Source of the DNA: Bradyrhizobium guangzhouense
GTDB lineage: Bacteria > Pseudomonadota > Alphaproteobacteria > Rhizobiales > Xanthobacteraceae
Assembly: GCF_004114955.1 (NCBI RefSeq)
Contig: NZ_CP030054.1
Span: 248,001-312,000 of the forward strand
DNA length: 64,000 nucleotides
Reading direction: 5' to 3'
A program made the position numbers and the translations under genes. The notes below the pieces were generated by a model. The model saw only the letters and a list, made by a program, of their open reading frames with translations, was not told the origin of the DNA and made no database searches. Below are positions 42,916 through 50,971 of this stretch, piece after piece (position 1 is the first letter of the stretch; every line of letters starts with the position of its first letter).

Positions 42916-43197
42916 TTATTTCTTCTTGCGGTCAAGTCGGGTCGATTTGCGCCCTTTAGGCAATGTTTTATGGATCGTAGCGCCCTTTGGTAATGGAAGG
43001 AATAACTCGTTGAGTTGGACACCGAGGGTGTCAGCCAACCGGTCAAGCAAATCAATCGTAGGATTTTCCAACTTCCGCTCAAGACCACTCATATACGAAC
43101 GATCTATTCCCGCGTCATAAGCCAATTGCTCCTGCGGAATACCGCGATCGACGCGTATCCGGCGTATATTCCAGGCTACGAGTGCGCGAGCTTTCAT
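42916..43197 (-). CDS. XRE-family transcriptional regulator (93 aa)
   Basis: An HTH_3 domain occupies residues 5-65: LVAWNIRRIRVDRGIPQEQLAYDAGIDRS with recognition helix RSYMSGLERKLENPT. A short Lys/Arg-rich tail follows (KGRKSTRLDRKKK). It resembles small repressors that control mobile-element genes. Monocistronic on the minus strand; its target cannot be read from the sequence. Confidence 0.88.
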   Translation of the reverse strand: MKARALVAWNIRRIRVDRGIPQEQLAYDAGIDRSYMSGLERKLENPTIDLLDRLADTLGVQLNELFLPLPKGATIHKTLPKGRKSTRLDRKKK

Positions 43198-43464
43198 TTG
43201 CGCAGGCAGCCATTTGGTGGCCCATTAAACCACTGGATATGGCCCGACTATTTAAGTAGGCTCTCGATAGAGAGACCGTTCAGCACGCCATCACCAGAAC
43301 ATCCCGTGTCTCCCAAGGAGGTTGCTGGCGCAGCTGAAACGGTAAGACTTTTGTAGGCCGTTGGAGCCGTCGACGTGCGAACAGTGCTGTCCGAACCATC
43401 GTCGCACCTGTGGGAAGCGTCCTACCCTCACTTGGGGCAGGTGCTTTGGCTTTTTCGGAAACAG

Positions 43465-43713
43465 TTACTTCCGCTTGGCCAGTTTTCCTTCGTTTCGCGC
43501 CTCCTCGTCCGGCGCGATGAGATCAACCGGAGTGACGCCCAACGCACTGGCGAGCTGGAACAGGCTTACGACGGTTGGATTGCGGCGGCCGCGTTCCAAG
43601 TCGCTGATGTATTGTTGAGTAAAGCCGGACAGGTCGGCGAACTTCTCCTGCGTAAAGCGCTTTTGCTTCCGCAGCTTTGCGAAATTCCGGCCGACCAACT
43701 TGCGCATGTCCAT
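43465..43713 (-). CDS. XRE-family transcriptional regulator (82 aa)
   Basis: A single HTH_3 domain: RNFAKLRKQKRFTQEKFADL and SGFTQQYISDLERGRRNPTV, then LFQLASALGVTPVDL. It differs from the 42916 protein and is not a duplicate. An operator-like inverted repeat lies 18-51 bases upstream of its ATG, between it and the divergent gene at 43857. It is probably autoregulated and may control the first genes of the conjugation module. Confidence 0.88.
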   Translation of the reverse strand: MDMRKLVGRNFAKLRKQKRFTQEKFADLSGFTQQYISDLERGRRNPTVVSLFQLASALGVTPVDLIAPDEEARNEGKLAKRK

Positions 43714-43730
43714 TCGCGCAAGTTGCGTCT

Positions 43731-43764
43731 TACATACTATGAGGTTTATCTCCTATAGTATGTA
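43731..43764. promoter_or_regulatory. Operator-like inverted repeat between divergent genes
   Basis: TACATACTAT, 14 bases, ATAGTATGTA: a perfect ten-base inverted repeat in an unusually AT-rich patch. It is placed where the promoters of the XRE gene (minus strand) and of the 43857 gene (plus strand) should be. A likely binding site for the adjacent XRE protein. Confidence 0.65.
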
Positions 43765-43856
43765 TCTGCACCGACCCCGGAATACGACTAAAATGAGACC
43801 GCTCGTCAATCGCGCGTCCAGGAACCTTGCAATTATTCGATGTTTGTTGTCAGCCC

Positions 43857-44129
43857 ATGACCAAGTTCAACTTAAATCCCGAAGTGGCCGATGCCCCTCC
43901 CGCTGGGGACGCCATGACCTCCTACGACGAACAGCATGTCGTAACCTACATGCGCCTTCTGCAGGCGGAGAGCGAGGGGGCCGATTGGTCCGAGGTCGCT
44001 CGGATCGTGTTGCACATCGACTCCGATCGCGAGCCGGAGCGTGCGCGTACTGCATACCAGACACATGTTCAGCGCGCGAAGTGGTTGACCGAACAGGGAC
44101 GTCTGTTGCGCGGACCTAGATCAACCTAG
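43857..44129 (+). CDS. Small conserved conjugative-element protein (DUF2285-annotated type)
   Basis: 90 residues from the ATG at 43857 (MTKFNLNPEVADAPPAGDAM), with the conserved block SYDEQHVVTYMRLLQAESEG, ADWSEVARIVLHIDSDREPE and RAKWLTEQGRLLRG. Such proteins sit near the start of many rhizobial Tra/Trb elements, before the HTH and RepA genes. They are often annotated DUF2285, though I am not certain of the family label. Function unknown; probably regulatory or DNA-binding. No good Shine-Dalgarno is seen. Confidence 0.75.
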   Translation: MTKFNLNPEVADAPPAGDAMTSYDEQHVVTYMRLLQAESEGADWSEVARIVLHIDSDREPERARTAYQTHVQRAKWLTEQGRLLRGPRST

Positions 44130-44294
44130 AATAGTTTTCTAGACGGCTTTGGTTCTGACGACACCTTTTTCTCGGCACTCGGGCGTGGTGACTCACGTGC
44201 ACCACGTGGTGACAAGCTGGCATCTTTTCCCAAAGGCCTGTTCGCAGCTATTGCGCCGTCATCGTTGTTAGCTCTTTGCAATGAGGCGGATGTT

Positions 44295-44489
44295 ATGGCC
44301 CAAGTCGATTGGCGCTCCCCGGACTCCTACGACTACCTGAATAATGCTGACCCCACTGATATCGCTTGGGAGTTCGTGCGTCGCAATCCTGAATACCAAC
44401 GTGACTACCAGGCTGTGATCGCCAAGAGCCCGACGGGTGAAGTCACCGAGGAATTCAGGAGGAAGTGGGGCATCTGCTTTCGCCCATGA
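44295..44489 (+). CDS. DUF6499 / transcriptional-regulator-like small protein
   Basis: 64 residues: MAQVDWRSPDSYDYLNNADP, then DIAWEFVRRNPEYQRDYQAV and KWGICFRP before the stop. This is the DUF6499 module, which in many elements is fused at this point to the domain encoded just downstream in the +1 frame. A GAGGCGG precedes the ATG. Whether it is a separate small gene or the front half of a frameshifted one is discussed in the findings. Confidence 0.75.
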   Translation: MAQVDWRSPDSYDYLNNADPTDIAWEFVRRNPEYQRDYQAVIAKSPTGEVTEEFRRKWGICFRP

Positions 44490-45069
44490 CCCGCAGCGGT
44501 CCTTTGATCAACAGACAATCTTTTGGGCGCCCGAGGCGCTGCCGGATGTCGTCCCGGTTGCGGTAACGACGTCAGGCGCTGACCCGAGTGCGCCAGATCT
44601 ACCTCTATTCAACGTCTCGACGGCCGAAATGCGTCGCGCCGCTGATGGGTGGCACGCCGTGCTGCGCATCGGGACCGTGAACCACCGTGTCTGGTTGAAG
44701 GATGAACCTTCCATTGGTCATCGCTATGCCGCCAAACTTCCCTTCGATGAGAACTTGCCGCCGCGAGCGCATGCAGCTCGCAGATTGTGGCGCGCGCTCA
44801 ACGGACGCGCGGCAGGCCCCGCTTTCCACGAACTTTCCAAACAGCGCCGGGATCGCCTAAGGCAAGTCGCGCGTGCGCTCGACGCACGTCATGCCGGTAG
44901 CAGCTATCGTGTGATCGCGTTGGCACTGCTTGGAAAGAAAAGCGTCCCAAAGCAAGCCTGGAAGACCCACGATTCCCGTAGCCTCATCATCCGTCTGGTA
45001 CACGACGGCTTCTCCTTGATGCGGGGCGGCTATTGCAGGCTTCTGCGCTCCGGGCGCAGGAACAAATAG
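44437..45069 (+). CDS. DUF2285 / RovC-like DNA-binding-domain protein
   Basis: The frame opens at a GTG at 44437 and contains QQTIFWAPEALPDVVPVAVT, then MRRAADGWHAVLRIG and a C-terminal DNA-binding region QRRDRLRQVARALDARHAGS, SYRVIALALLGKKSVPKQAW, LIIRLVHDGFSLMRGGYCRL. The start of the recognisable sequence (DPQRSFDQ) coincides with the end of the DUF6499 frame, which is read one base out of step. It could be translated from the internal GTG or by a +1 frameshift from the upstream gene. Probable regulator of element transfer or replication. Confidence 0.7.
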   Translation: MKSPRNSGGSGASAFAHDPQRSFDQQTIFWAPEALPDVVPVAVTTSGADPSAPDLPLFNVSTAEMRRAADGWHAVLRIGTVNHRVWLKDEPSIGHRYAAKLPFDENLPPRAHAARRLWRALNGRAAGPAFHELSKQRRDRLRQVARALDARHAGSSYRVIALALLGKKSVPKQAWKTHDSRSLIIRLVHDGFSLMRGGYCRLLRSGRRNK

Positions 45070-45200
45070 CCTCATCGCGGGGGTGTCGAAACATGCACCC
45101 CCGATCTTCGGCATCCCCCTCCGAAGCCCTGCTTCTCCAAGATGACCACACCCACGCCGGCGCCCTCATGGGTGGTGCGCCGCCATCTTGGAGCTCTCAA

Positions 45201-45482
45201 ATGCCCGATCCGACCGCCGGACTTCCTCCGCGTTTCCTGCGCACTCCCGAGGCTGCACGCTACCTCGGCCTGTCTGGCCGCACGCTGGAAAAACATCGCA
45301 CTTACGGTACCGGGCCGACCTACCGGAAGATCGGCGGCCGCGTCGTCTACGCCTTGGACGACCTGAAAGCGTGGGCCGATCTCGGCGCCAAAACGTCCAC
45401 TTCTGACCCTGGCAAAGACACGGTGCTGCCGGCCAAAAAGCATTCGCAACTACGTCGTTATGCCGGCCAGGAACACCGCTGA
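45201..45482 (+). CDS. Helix-turn-helix (AlpA/excisionase-like) protein
   Basis: 93 residues from the ATG at 45201, preceded by TTGGAG. The HTH_17 domain is RFLRTPEAARYLGLSGRTLE, KHRTYGTGPTYRKIGGRVVY, ALDDLKAWADLG, the form of AlpA-like regulators and excisionases. It is conserved immediately before repA in this class of elements; roles proposed for such proteins are activation of replication or excision. The stop overlaps the next ATG (TGATG). Confidence 0.88.
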   Translation: MPDPTAGLPPRFLRTPEAARYLGLSGRTLEKHRTYGTGPTYRKIGGRVVYALDDLKAWADLGAKTSTSDPGKDTVLPAKKHSQLRRYAGQEHR

Positions 45483-46387
45483 TGGTCGCTCTGAAGGCAA
45501 TCATCATGCGACGCATTCAGCAAGCCGACCGCCATCAGCTTGAGCTTTTCCGCGCCCTGCCGGGAGATCTTGCTCCACGCGATGCGCAGGATCTGATGGC
45601 TTATCCATTCTTTTCGCTGGCTAAGACCAAAAGGATCGTGCCCATCGATTTCTGCGCCGGAACAACCTCAATCCGCGTCGAAGCTGTCCCGGAGCACGGC
45701 ATGGCAACGATCTGGGACGCCGACGTCCTGATTTGGGCTGCCTCCCAGATCGTCGAAGCTCGCGATGCCGGTCTGAAAACATCACGCCTGATAGCCGCAA
45801 CGCCATATGAGATTCTGACGTTCGTCGGCCGCGGCACCAGCGCACGCGACTACGACCGGCTGAAGGCAGGTCTTGACAGACTTCAGTCAACGACCGTGCT
45901 GACCTCGATCCGTCAACCCGCAGAACGGCGGCGGCACCGCTTCTCCTGGATTAACGAGTGGAAGGAAGCCGCTGATGCATATGGCAGACCATTTGGGATC
46001 GAACTGATCCTGCCAGATTGGTTCTATGCCGGCGTGATCGATGACGCTCTCGTTCTGACGATCGACCGCGCCTATTTCGACCTGACAGGTGGCCTTGAGC
46101 GCTGGCTTTACCGGCTGGTGCGCAAGCACGGCGGCCGGCAGCGCGGCGGCTGGAGCTTCGACCTTGCCCATCTTCATGCCAAGTCCGGCAGCCTCTCGCC
46201 GCTCAAGCATTTTGCCTACGACGTTCGACAGATTGTCCAGCGGCAGACATTGCCGGGCTATCGGCTCGTCCTCACGCGCGATCCAAACGGCCGCGAGCGG
46301 CTGAACTTCGCCTCGATCCCAAACCTTCCCGTTACGGCGCGCCTGTCGGCGCGTCGTTCGGGACCAATTTCAGGGGACAACCTGTGA
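45482..46387 (+). CDS. repA: Replication initiator protein A (RPA family)
   Basis: 301 residues. The family blocks are QLELFRALPGDLAPRDAQDL, MAYPFFSLAKTKRIVPIDF, IWDADVLIWAASQIVEARD, and YDRLKAGLDRLQSTTVLTSI, ERWLYRLVRKHGGRQRGGWS in the second winged-helix half. It initiates plasmid-type replication by binding iterons; here iteron-like repeats follow directly downstream. Overlaps the HTH gene by one base. It is unrelated in sequence to RepC, so the window carries two replication systems. Confidence 0.9.
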   Translation: MVALKAIIMRRIQQADRHQLELFRALPGDLAPRDAQDLMAYPFFSLAKTKRIVPIDFCAGTTSIRVEAVPEHGMATIWDADVLIWAASQIVEARDAGLKTSRLIAATPYEILTFVGRGTSARDYDRLKAGLDRLQSTTVLTSIRQPAERRRHRFSWINEWKEAADAYGRPFGIELILPDWFYAGVIDDALVLTIDRAYFDLTGGLERWLYRLVRKHGGRQRGGWSFDLAHLHAKSGSLSPLKHFAYDVRQIVQRQTLPGYRLVLTRDPNGRERLNFASIPNLPVTARLSARRSGPISGDNL

Positions 46388-46392
46388 ATCAG

Positions 46393-46457
46393 CTCGTGCT
46401 ATCGGGGACCGCAACCCTCGTGCCATCAGGGACCAGATCATCGTGCTATCGGGGACC
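46393..46457 (+). repeat. Iteron-like direct repeats, candidate replication origin
   Basis: Three copies of (C/A)TCGTGCTATCGGGGACC at 46393-46410, 46417-46434 (two changes) and 46440-46457, spaced 24 and 23 bases apart. Half-copies (TTCGGGACC, TTCAGGGGAC) precede them inside the end of repA. Phasing of about two helical turns next to a RepA gene is the pattern of initiator-binding iterons. Confidence 0.7.
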
Positions 46458-46517
46458 GAAAGCGAACCTAAAGGCTTGTGAACGCGCGCTTTCCTGGCCC
46501 CCTAACTTTACTAACCA

Positions 46518-46536
46518 GAAATCCTTCGGATTTCTT
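46518..46536 (+). terminator. Small hairpin after the iterons
   Basis: AGAAATCC-TTC-GGATTTCT, a perfect eight-base stem followed by TCTAACGG. It may end the HTH-repA transcript; the T tract is short, so termination is uncertain. Confidence 0.4.
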
Positions 46537-46673
46537 CTAACGGAACTCGCTGTTGCCCACATTGTGGAAGAGCGGCAGTGGCACGGACGGTCGAGCTGCC
46601 TTCAGGTTCAAATCCCGCAATCGTCCGTCCTCATCACTAGCCGTTGGCTTTTCGAGCTTCCGGGAGAGACAGC

Positions 46674-47138
46674 ATGAGCGATCTCACCGAGGTGGAAGTG
46701 CTGTGGCTGGAGAAGCGGATCGAGAACCGGGTTCGATTTGGCCGCAATGTCGAGGAACGGAAGCTCGATCGCCATCGTCGCGTCCTGGCATTTGCTCCAG
46801 GCAGCATCTTTGCGTTCGTTCGTTGGACGTCGAATGATTTCGGGACGGTGATTTCGCGCATTGATATCCTGCGTGCCGTCGCCGCGGGTCAGCGCTGCTC
46901 GACCGTGCCCTATGTGAAGCCAGGAGGCGACATTCTGCTTCGCCTTTCTGGCTGGCCGAAGGTCGAGCGCGTGCTGCAGATGATCGATGCCGTCGAGGCA
47001 CTTGGTATCGATCCGGCTGATGTCGCCCCAGATCATTGGCAGCATGTCCACAACCGTCTTTCCGTCAATGAAAGCCCACGTCCCTACACGAAAGCTCGCC
47101 ATCAGGCCTGGCTTCGCCGGCGGAGGATCATCCGATGA
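46674..47138 (+). CDS. DUF2840 protein
   Basis: 154 residues with the DUF2840 features LTEVEVLWLEKRIENRVRFG, FAPGSIFAFVRWTSNDFGTV, LRAVAAGQRCSTVPYVKPGG and LRLSGWPKVERVLQMIDA. It is conserved between parA and traF in rhizobial Tra/Trb elements; function unknown, probably cytoplasmic. The ATG follows GGGAGAG. The stop overlaps traF as ATGA. Here the usual parA gene between repA and DUF2840 is missing. Confidence 0.85.
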   Translation: MSDLTEVEVLWLEKRIENRVRFGRNVEERKLDRHRRVLAFAPGSIFAFVRWTSNDFGTVISRIDILRAVAAGQRCSTVPYVKPGGDILLRLSGWPKVERVLQMIDAVEALGIDPADVAPDHWQHVHNRLSVNESPRPYTKARHQAWLRRRRIIR

Positions 47139-47647
47139 GAGGGCGGATGATGACGCTGCTTGCGATGTGCGGGGCTGCCGCAGCGATCGCCGTAACCATC
47201 GTGGAAGGGCGAACGCCGGCCTTCATCTGGAATGCATCGCCGAGCGTGCCCATCGGCCTTTACCGCCTGCGTTCCGCAGAGACTTTGTATGTCACGGAGC
47301 TGGTTGCGGTTCAGCCGCCTGAACCGCTGGCGAGCTTCCTCGACCTGAAGGGCTATTTGCCGCTCGGCCTTCCTATGCTCAAACGTATCCTCGCGCTCCC
47401 CGGGCAGACGGTTTGCAGAACAGGCCTCGCCATCTCGGTGGACAACATTGCTATGGGTGAGGCGCGTGAGCGTGACGGCCGCGGCCGTCCGCTGCCAGAC
47501 TGGCAGGGCTGCCGCGTCGTCGGGCCGGCCGAGCTCTTTCTCATGAACTGGCAATCGGATGAGTCCTTCGACGGCCGGTATTTTGGCTTTCTTCCAGCCG
47601 CAGCCGTGATCGGCCGTGCGGACCCGGTGTGGACCTCGGAGGAGTGA
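47135..47647 (+). CDS. traF: Conjugal transfer peptidase TraF (S26 signal peptidase family)
   Basis: 170 residues. An N-terminal hydrophobic segment (about 6-22) anchors it in the inner membrane. Ser37 in NASPSVPIGLYRL is the catalytic serine (SxPxG) and Lys83 in MLKRILALPG the catalytic lysine; both are present. TraF processes the conjugative pilin (TrbC), in related systems by maturation and cyclisation. Overlaps DUF2840 (ATGA) and the next gene (TGATG), so it is one transcript with its neighbours. Confidence 0.92.
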   Translation: MRGRMMTLLAMCGAAAAIAVTIVEGRTPAFIWNASPSVPIGLYRLRSAETLYVTELVAVQPPEPLASFLDLKGYLPLGLPMLKRILALPGQTVCRTGLAISVDNIAMGEARERDGRGRPLPDWQGCRVVGPAELFLMNWQSDESFDGRYFGFLPAAAVIGRADPVWTSEE

Positions 47648-48546
47648 TGAGGTGTGTTCGTCATATTCATTTCACCATGCGCTTGTTCGATGGACCGCAA
47701 GGCCCTTTCTCCATTCCGGCTCCTCCATGCAAAGGCGATGTTAGGGAGGAACACCTCCCGCTGCTGAATGGCGCGCACAAAGGCTTTCTCCATCGGGAAG
47801 AGGCGCGCAGGAGGACGTACCTGGCACAGTTTGGCGCGCGCCTGTTCGCTGCACCCTTCCTGTTGCTCGTGCTCGCGCTTTGCAGTGCTTCGGTCGCCGA
47901 GGAGACAGCAACAGGGGCGGAGCACGAAGGGGCCCAGCCATTCGAAACCTTCATCATCGAAGCTTCACAGCGTTTTTCCATTCCAGTCTCCTGGATTGTC
48001 GAGGTGATGGCTGTCGAAAGCACTGGAGACGTTCGTGCCAGATCGCCCAAAGGCGCCATGGGGCTGATGCAGCTCATGCCCGACACCTGGGCCGAATTGC
48101 GCCGCCGGCACGCCCTCGGCAGCGATCCGTTCGACCCCCGTGACAACATCCTGGCAGGAACGGCGTATCTGCGTGAAATGCTCGACCGCTTCGGACCGAA
48201 CGGCGTATTTGCTGCCTATCACGCAGGACCGCTGCGCTATCAGGAGCATCTTGCCGGGCGTCCATTGCCTGTCGAAACCCAAGCCTATGTGAAGAGGCTT
48301 GGGTCCGTGCTGGACGTCGATCAGCAACCGACCTGGAAGGCTGGCGTCACGTCATCAGCATCGTCGCTGCTCATTCCGCAGTCAACTCATAAGCCAACTG
48401 ACATGCCGAGAACGGACGACCGGTCGATAAGGATTGTGCCTTCGGCAGACATCATGAACGCTATCTCCTCGCGAGATATTCTGCGGATCGTTCCAAGCTC
48501 GACTGGTCTATTCGTGGCGCGGACCGATTCTCGCACCATGCAATGA
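47647..48546 (+). CDS. Lytic transglycosylase (SLT domain)
   Basis: 299 residues from the ATG overlapping the traF stop. A basic N-terminal stretch precedes a hydrophobic segment (about 62-78, FAAPFLLLVLALCSASVA), giving export to the periplasm. The SLT domain spans about 97-210 with the catalytic Glu near 124 (VMAVESTGDVRARSPKGAMG, LMQLMPDTWAELR) and NILAGTAYLREML. It would open the peptidoglycan for the type IV channel. The long N-terminal leader is unusual, and a later start nearer the signal segment is possible. Confidence 0.88.
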   Translation: MRCVRHIHFTMRLFDGPQGPFSIPAPPCKGDVREEHLPLLNGAHKGFLHREEARRRTYLAQFGARLFAAPFLLLVLALCSASVAEETATGAEHEGAQPFETFIIEASQRFSIPVSWIVEVMAVESTGDVRARSPKGAMGLMQLMPDTWAELRRRHALGSDPFDPRDNILAGTAYLREMLDRFGPNGVFAAYHAGPLRYQEHLAGRPLPVETQAYVKRLGSVLDVDQQPTWKAGVTSSASSLLIPQSTHKPTDMPRTDDRSIRIVPSADIMNAISSRDILRIVPSSTGLFVARTDSRTMQ

Positions 48547-49170
48547 TCAGAAGCGCGGTTGCGGAGCGGAACACATGTCAGCGAGCGATCGGCGAGAAGT
48601 GAGAGGGGCGGAGGTGAACGACCGTAAGCGTCCGGCATCTGCATACGGCATATGGGCGATGCCTTCGGCCCGCGCTCTACTCGTCGCTTCGCTCCTCACC
48701 GAGCCACCCTATGGGTGTCTCGGCCCTTCGGGTAACGATCGCTATCGCAAGCGCTCGCAAACAGTGTGCGCTTCGCAAACTAACTGCCACGTCGCGGCTG
48801 TTTTTTTCCCAATGAATCGGCCACCAGCCGACGTGTTTCTGCAGGCGCTGTTGGAGGATCCACCACAATGAATCCCAACTGCTCTTTGCCGTAAATCTCC
48901 CTCCTTTGCAGGCGAAAAGGCAGGAGATTTGTCTGCTGATCCGTGGACCAGCAGACGAAATGTTCGTCAACTAGAGGAAGGAAGAGCGAGTAACAAAGAA
49001 CGACGGGCTAGGGCAAGATAAAAGCGGCTCGCCCGTCGAACGCCAAGCCATTGCCATGGCTTGGGTTCTGGCGTGCCGATCGGTCGTGGCGCGTGCCGCG
49101 CTTTGAACATTCACAAGCAAATTCAATGCATCTTTCGGTACTGACTAAGATTTACGAGGAAAGAACGACC
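48547..49170. other. Intergenic region between transglycosylase and relaxase, candidate oriT
   Basis: About 620 bases in an otherwise packed operon. It holds a near-perfect direct repeat GCGCTCGCAAAC / GCGCTTCGCAAAC (48751-48762 and 48768-48780). A large inverted repeat follows, with arms GTCTGCTG and CAGCAGAC (48931-48956, inner TCC/GGA). A further hairpin AAGCCAT-TGCC-ATGGCTT lies at 49045-49062. Such repeats next to the relaxase gene are typical of an origin of transfer, but no nic site can be fixed by eye. The relaxase promoter should also lie here. Confidence 0.45.
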
Positions 49171-50928
49171 GTGAATACCAAGGACAGCGAACTTCACATC
49201 CGGCCCGGCCGCATCCGCAGCACGCGCGCGCCCAAGGCCAAGAGCTTCTTCAATCAGGTACTGCAAGCGGCGCAGAAGGCGGGCCACACCTCCGCCTCCT
49301 CGATGAGCCGCGGAGGACGCGTCGGGCGCTCGACGTTCGGCCGCGGCCGGCTCCAGTTTGCCCGCAACCGTCTGTTTAGCGCTGCGCGCCGCGTGACCGT
49401 GAAGGCGCGGGTCGCGCGGCATAAGGGATTGGCATTCGGCTCGGCATCACTCGCGGCGCATATCTCGTACCTCCGGCGCGATGGCGTGACCCGCAGCGGC
49501 GAGAGAGCCTCGCTGTTTGACGCCGAACGCGAAGAGGTTGATGGCAGCGCCTTCGCCGAGCGTTGCAAGGGCGATCGGCATCATTTTCGATTCATCATCG
49601 CACCCGAGGACGGGGGCGAGATGAGCGATCTGAAAGCGTTCACGCGCGATCTCGCCAGGCAGATGAAGGCGGACCTCGGCACACGGCTCGACTGGGTCGC
49701 CGTCGATCACTGGAACACGGACAATCCACACATTCACCTGCTTGTTCGCGGGGTCAGCGACAACGTTGAGGACCTCGTGATCTCCCGCGACTATATCAGC
49801 CAGGGACTACGCTCTCGCGCGGAAGAGCTGGCATCCATCGAGCTCGGGCCCAAAGCCGAGCACGAGATCCGCAGGGCTCTCGAACGCGAAGTCTTCGCCG
49901 AAAGATGGACACGGCTCGACCGCGAGATCCGTCTGGCTGCCGACGAGACCGGCTATCTCGACCTGCGGCCCGATCGGGAAGGGATATCTGACCCCGAAAT
50001 CCGCCGCCTTATGATCGGGCGCCTTCAGCATCTGCAAAAGATGGGCCTTGCCTCATCGGCGGTACCCGGTGAGTGGATGGTGGGTTTGGACGCAGAACCC
50101 CATCTCAGAGACCTTGCAATTCGGGGCGATATCATCAAGACCATGCATCAAGCGATGACAGAGCGGGGACAGGAACGAAGTCTCTCGGAATTCGCCGTTA
50201 CGGGGGAAAGAACGACCGCACCGATTATCGGGCGATTATTGGCAACCGGGCTACACGACGAGCTCACCGGCGAAGCCTATGCGCTCATTGATGCGACCGA
50301 CGGACGGCTCCATCACGTCCGCTTTCGTGGTCTTGAGGCATTCGAACAGGCGCCCCCCATTGGCGGCATTGTCGAAGTCAGGCAGTTCGGTGGGATGGAC
50401 GAGCAGCGGCCGACGCGCGTGCTCGCCAATCGCTCGGATTTCGATCTTCCCGCGCAAATAGGTGCGCCGGGAGCAACCTGGCTCGACCACCGACTGGTCG
50501 AGCGCGATTCGATGCCGCTCGCCTTGGGCGGCTTCGGGCGGGAGGCTCGGCAAGCGATGCAGGCGCGAGCCGAACATCTTGCAGAAGCAGGGCTCGCACA
50601 CCGAGCGGGAGGGCGCATCATCCTGCAACGCGATCTCCTCAATACGCTGCGGCGCCGGGAGCTAGAGGCGGCCGGTGCCGAAATCGCGGCCGAGACCGGC
50701 TTGCCTCACGCGCAAGCCGCAGTCGGTGAGCAGGTCGCAGGAACATACCGAAAGAGCCTGTCCCTCACGTCGGGCCGCTTTGCATTGATCGACAATGGGC
50801 TTGGCTTTCAACTCGTCCCCTGGACGCGCGAACTGGAAAAACGCCTCGGCCAGCATGTGACGGGAAGCGTTAGGGATGGCGGTGGGATCGAGTGGAGTTT
50901 CGGCCGCAAGCGCGACCTCGGTCTTTGA
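49171..50928 (+). CDS. Relaxase/mobilisation protein (DUF3363, VirD2-like)
   Basis: 585 residues from the GTG at 49171, chosen for the GAGGAAAG eight bases upstream and because the family start (DSELHIRPGRIRS) follows at once. After a basic region, KGLAFGSASLAAHISYLRRD is followed by the relaxase metal site: HHFRFIIAPEDGGEMSDL (about 137) and DHWNTDNPHIHLLVRG (about 185-195, HxH). The DUF3363 domain occupies the C-terminal two thirds. It nicks oriT, stays attached to the 5' end and pilots the strand into the channel with TraG. Confidence 0.93.
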   Translation: MNTKDSELHIRPGRIRSTRAPKAKSFFNQVLQAAQKAGHTSASSMSRGGRVGRSTFGRGRLQFARNRLFSAARRVTVKARVARHKGLAFGSASLAAHISYLRRDGVTRSGERASLFDAEREEVDGSAFAERCKGDRHHFRFIIAPEDGGEMSDLKAFTRDLARQMKADLGTRLDWVAVDHWNTDNPHIHLLVRGVSDNVEDLVISRDYISQGLRSRAEELASIELGPKAEHEIRRALEREVFAERWTRLDREIRLAADETGYLDLRPDREGISDPEIRRLMIGRLQHLQKMGLASSAVPGEWMVGLDAEPHLRDLAIRGDIIKTMHQAMTERGQERSLSEFAVTGERTTAPIIGRLLATGLHDELTGEAYALIDATDGRLHHVRFRGLEAFEQAPPIGGIVEVRQFGGMDEQRPTRVLANRSDFDLPAQIGAPGATWLDHRLVERDSMPLALGGFGREARQAMQARAEHLAEAGLAHRAGGRIILQRDLLNTLRRRELEAAGAEIAAETGLPHAQAAVGEQVAGTYRKSLSLTSGRFALIDNGLGFQLVPWTRELEKRLGQHVTGSVRDGGGIEWSFGRKRDLGL

Positions 50929-50971
50929 TTTCCTTGGCCAGAGCGTCATTCAGCGAAGGAGAGCCTTGTCG

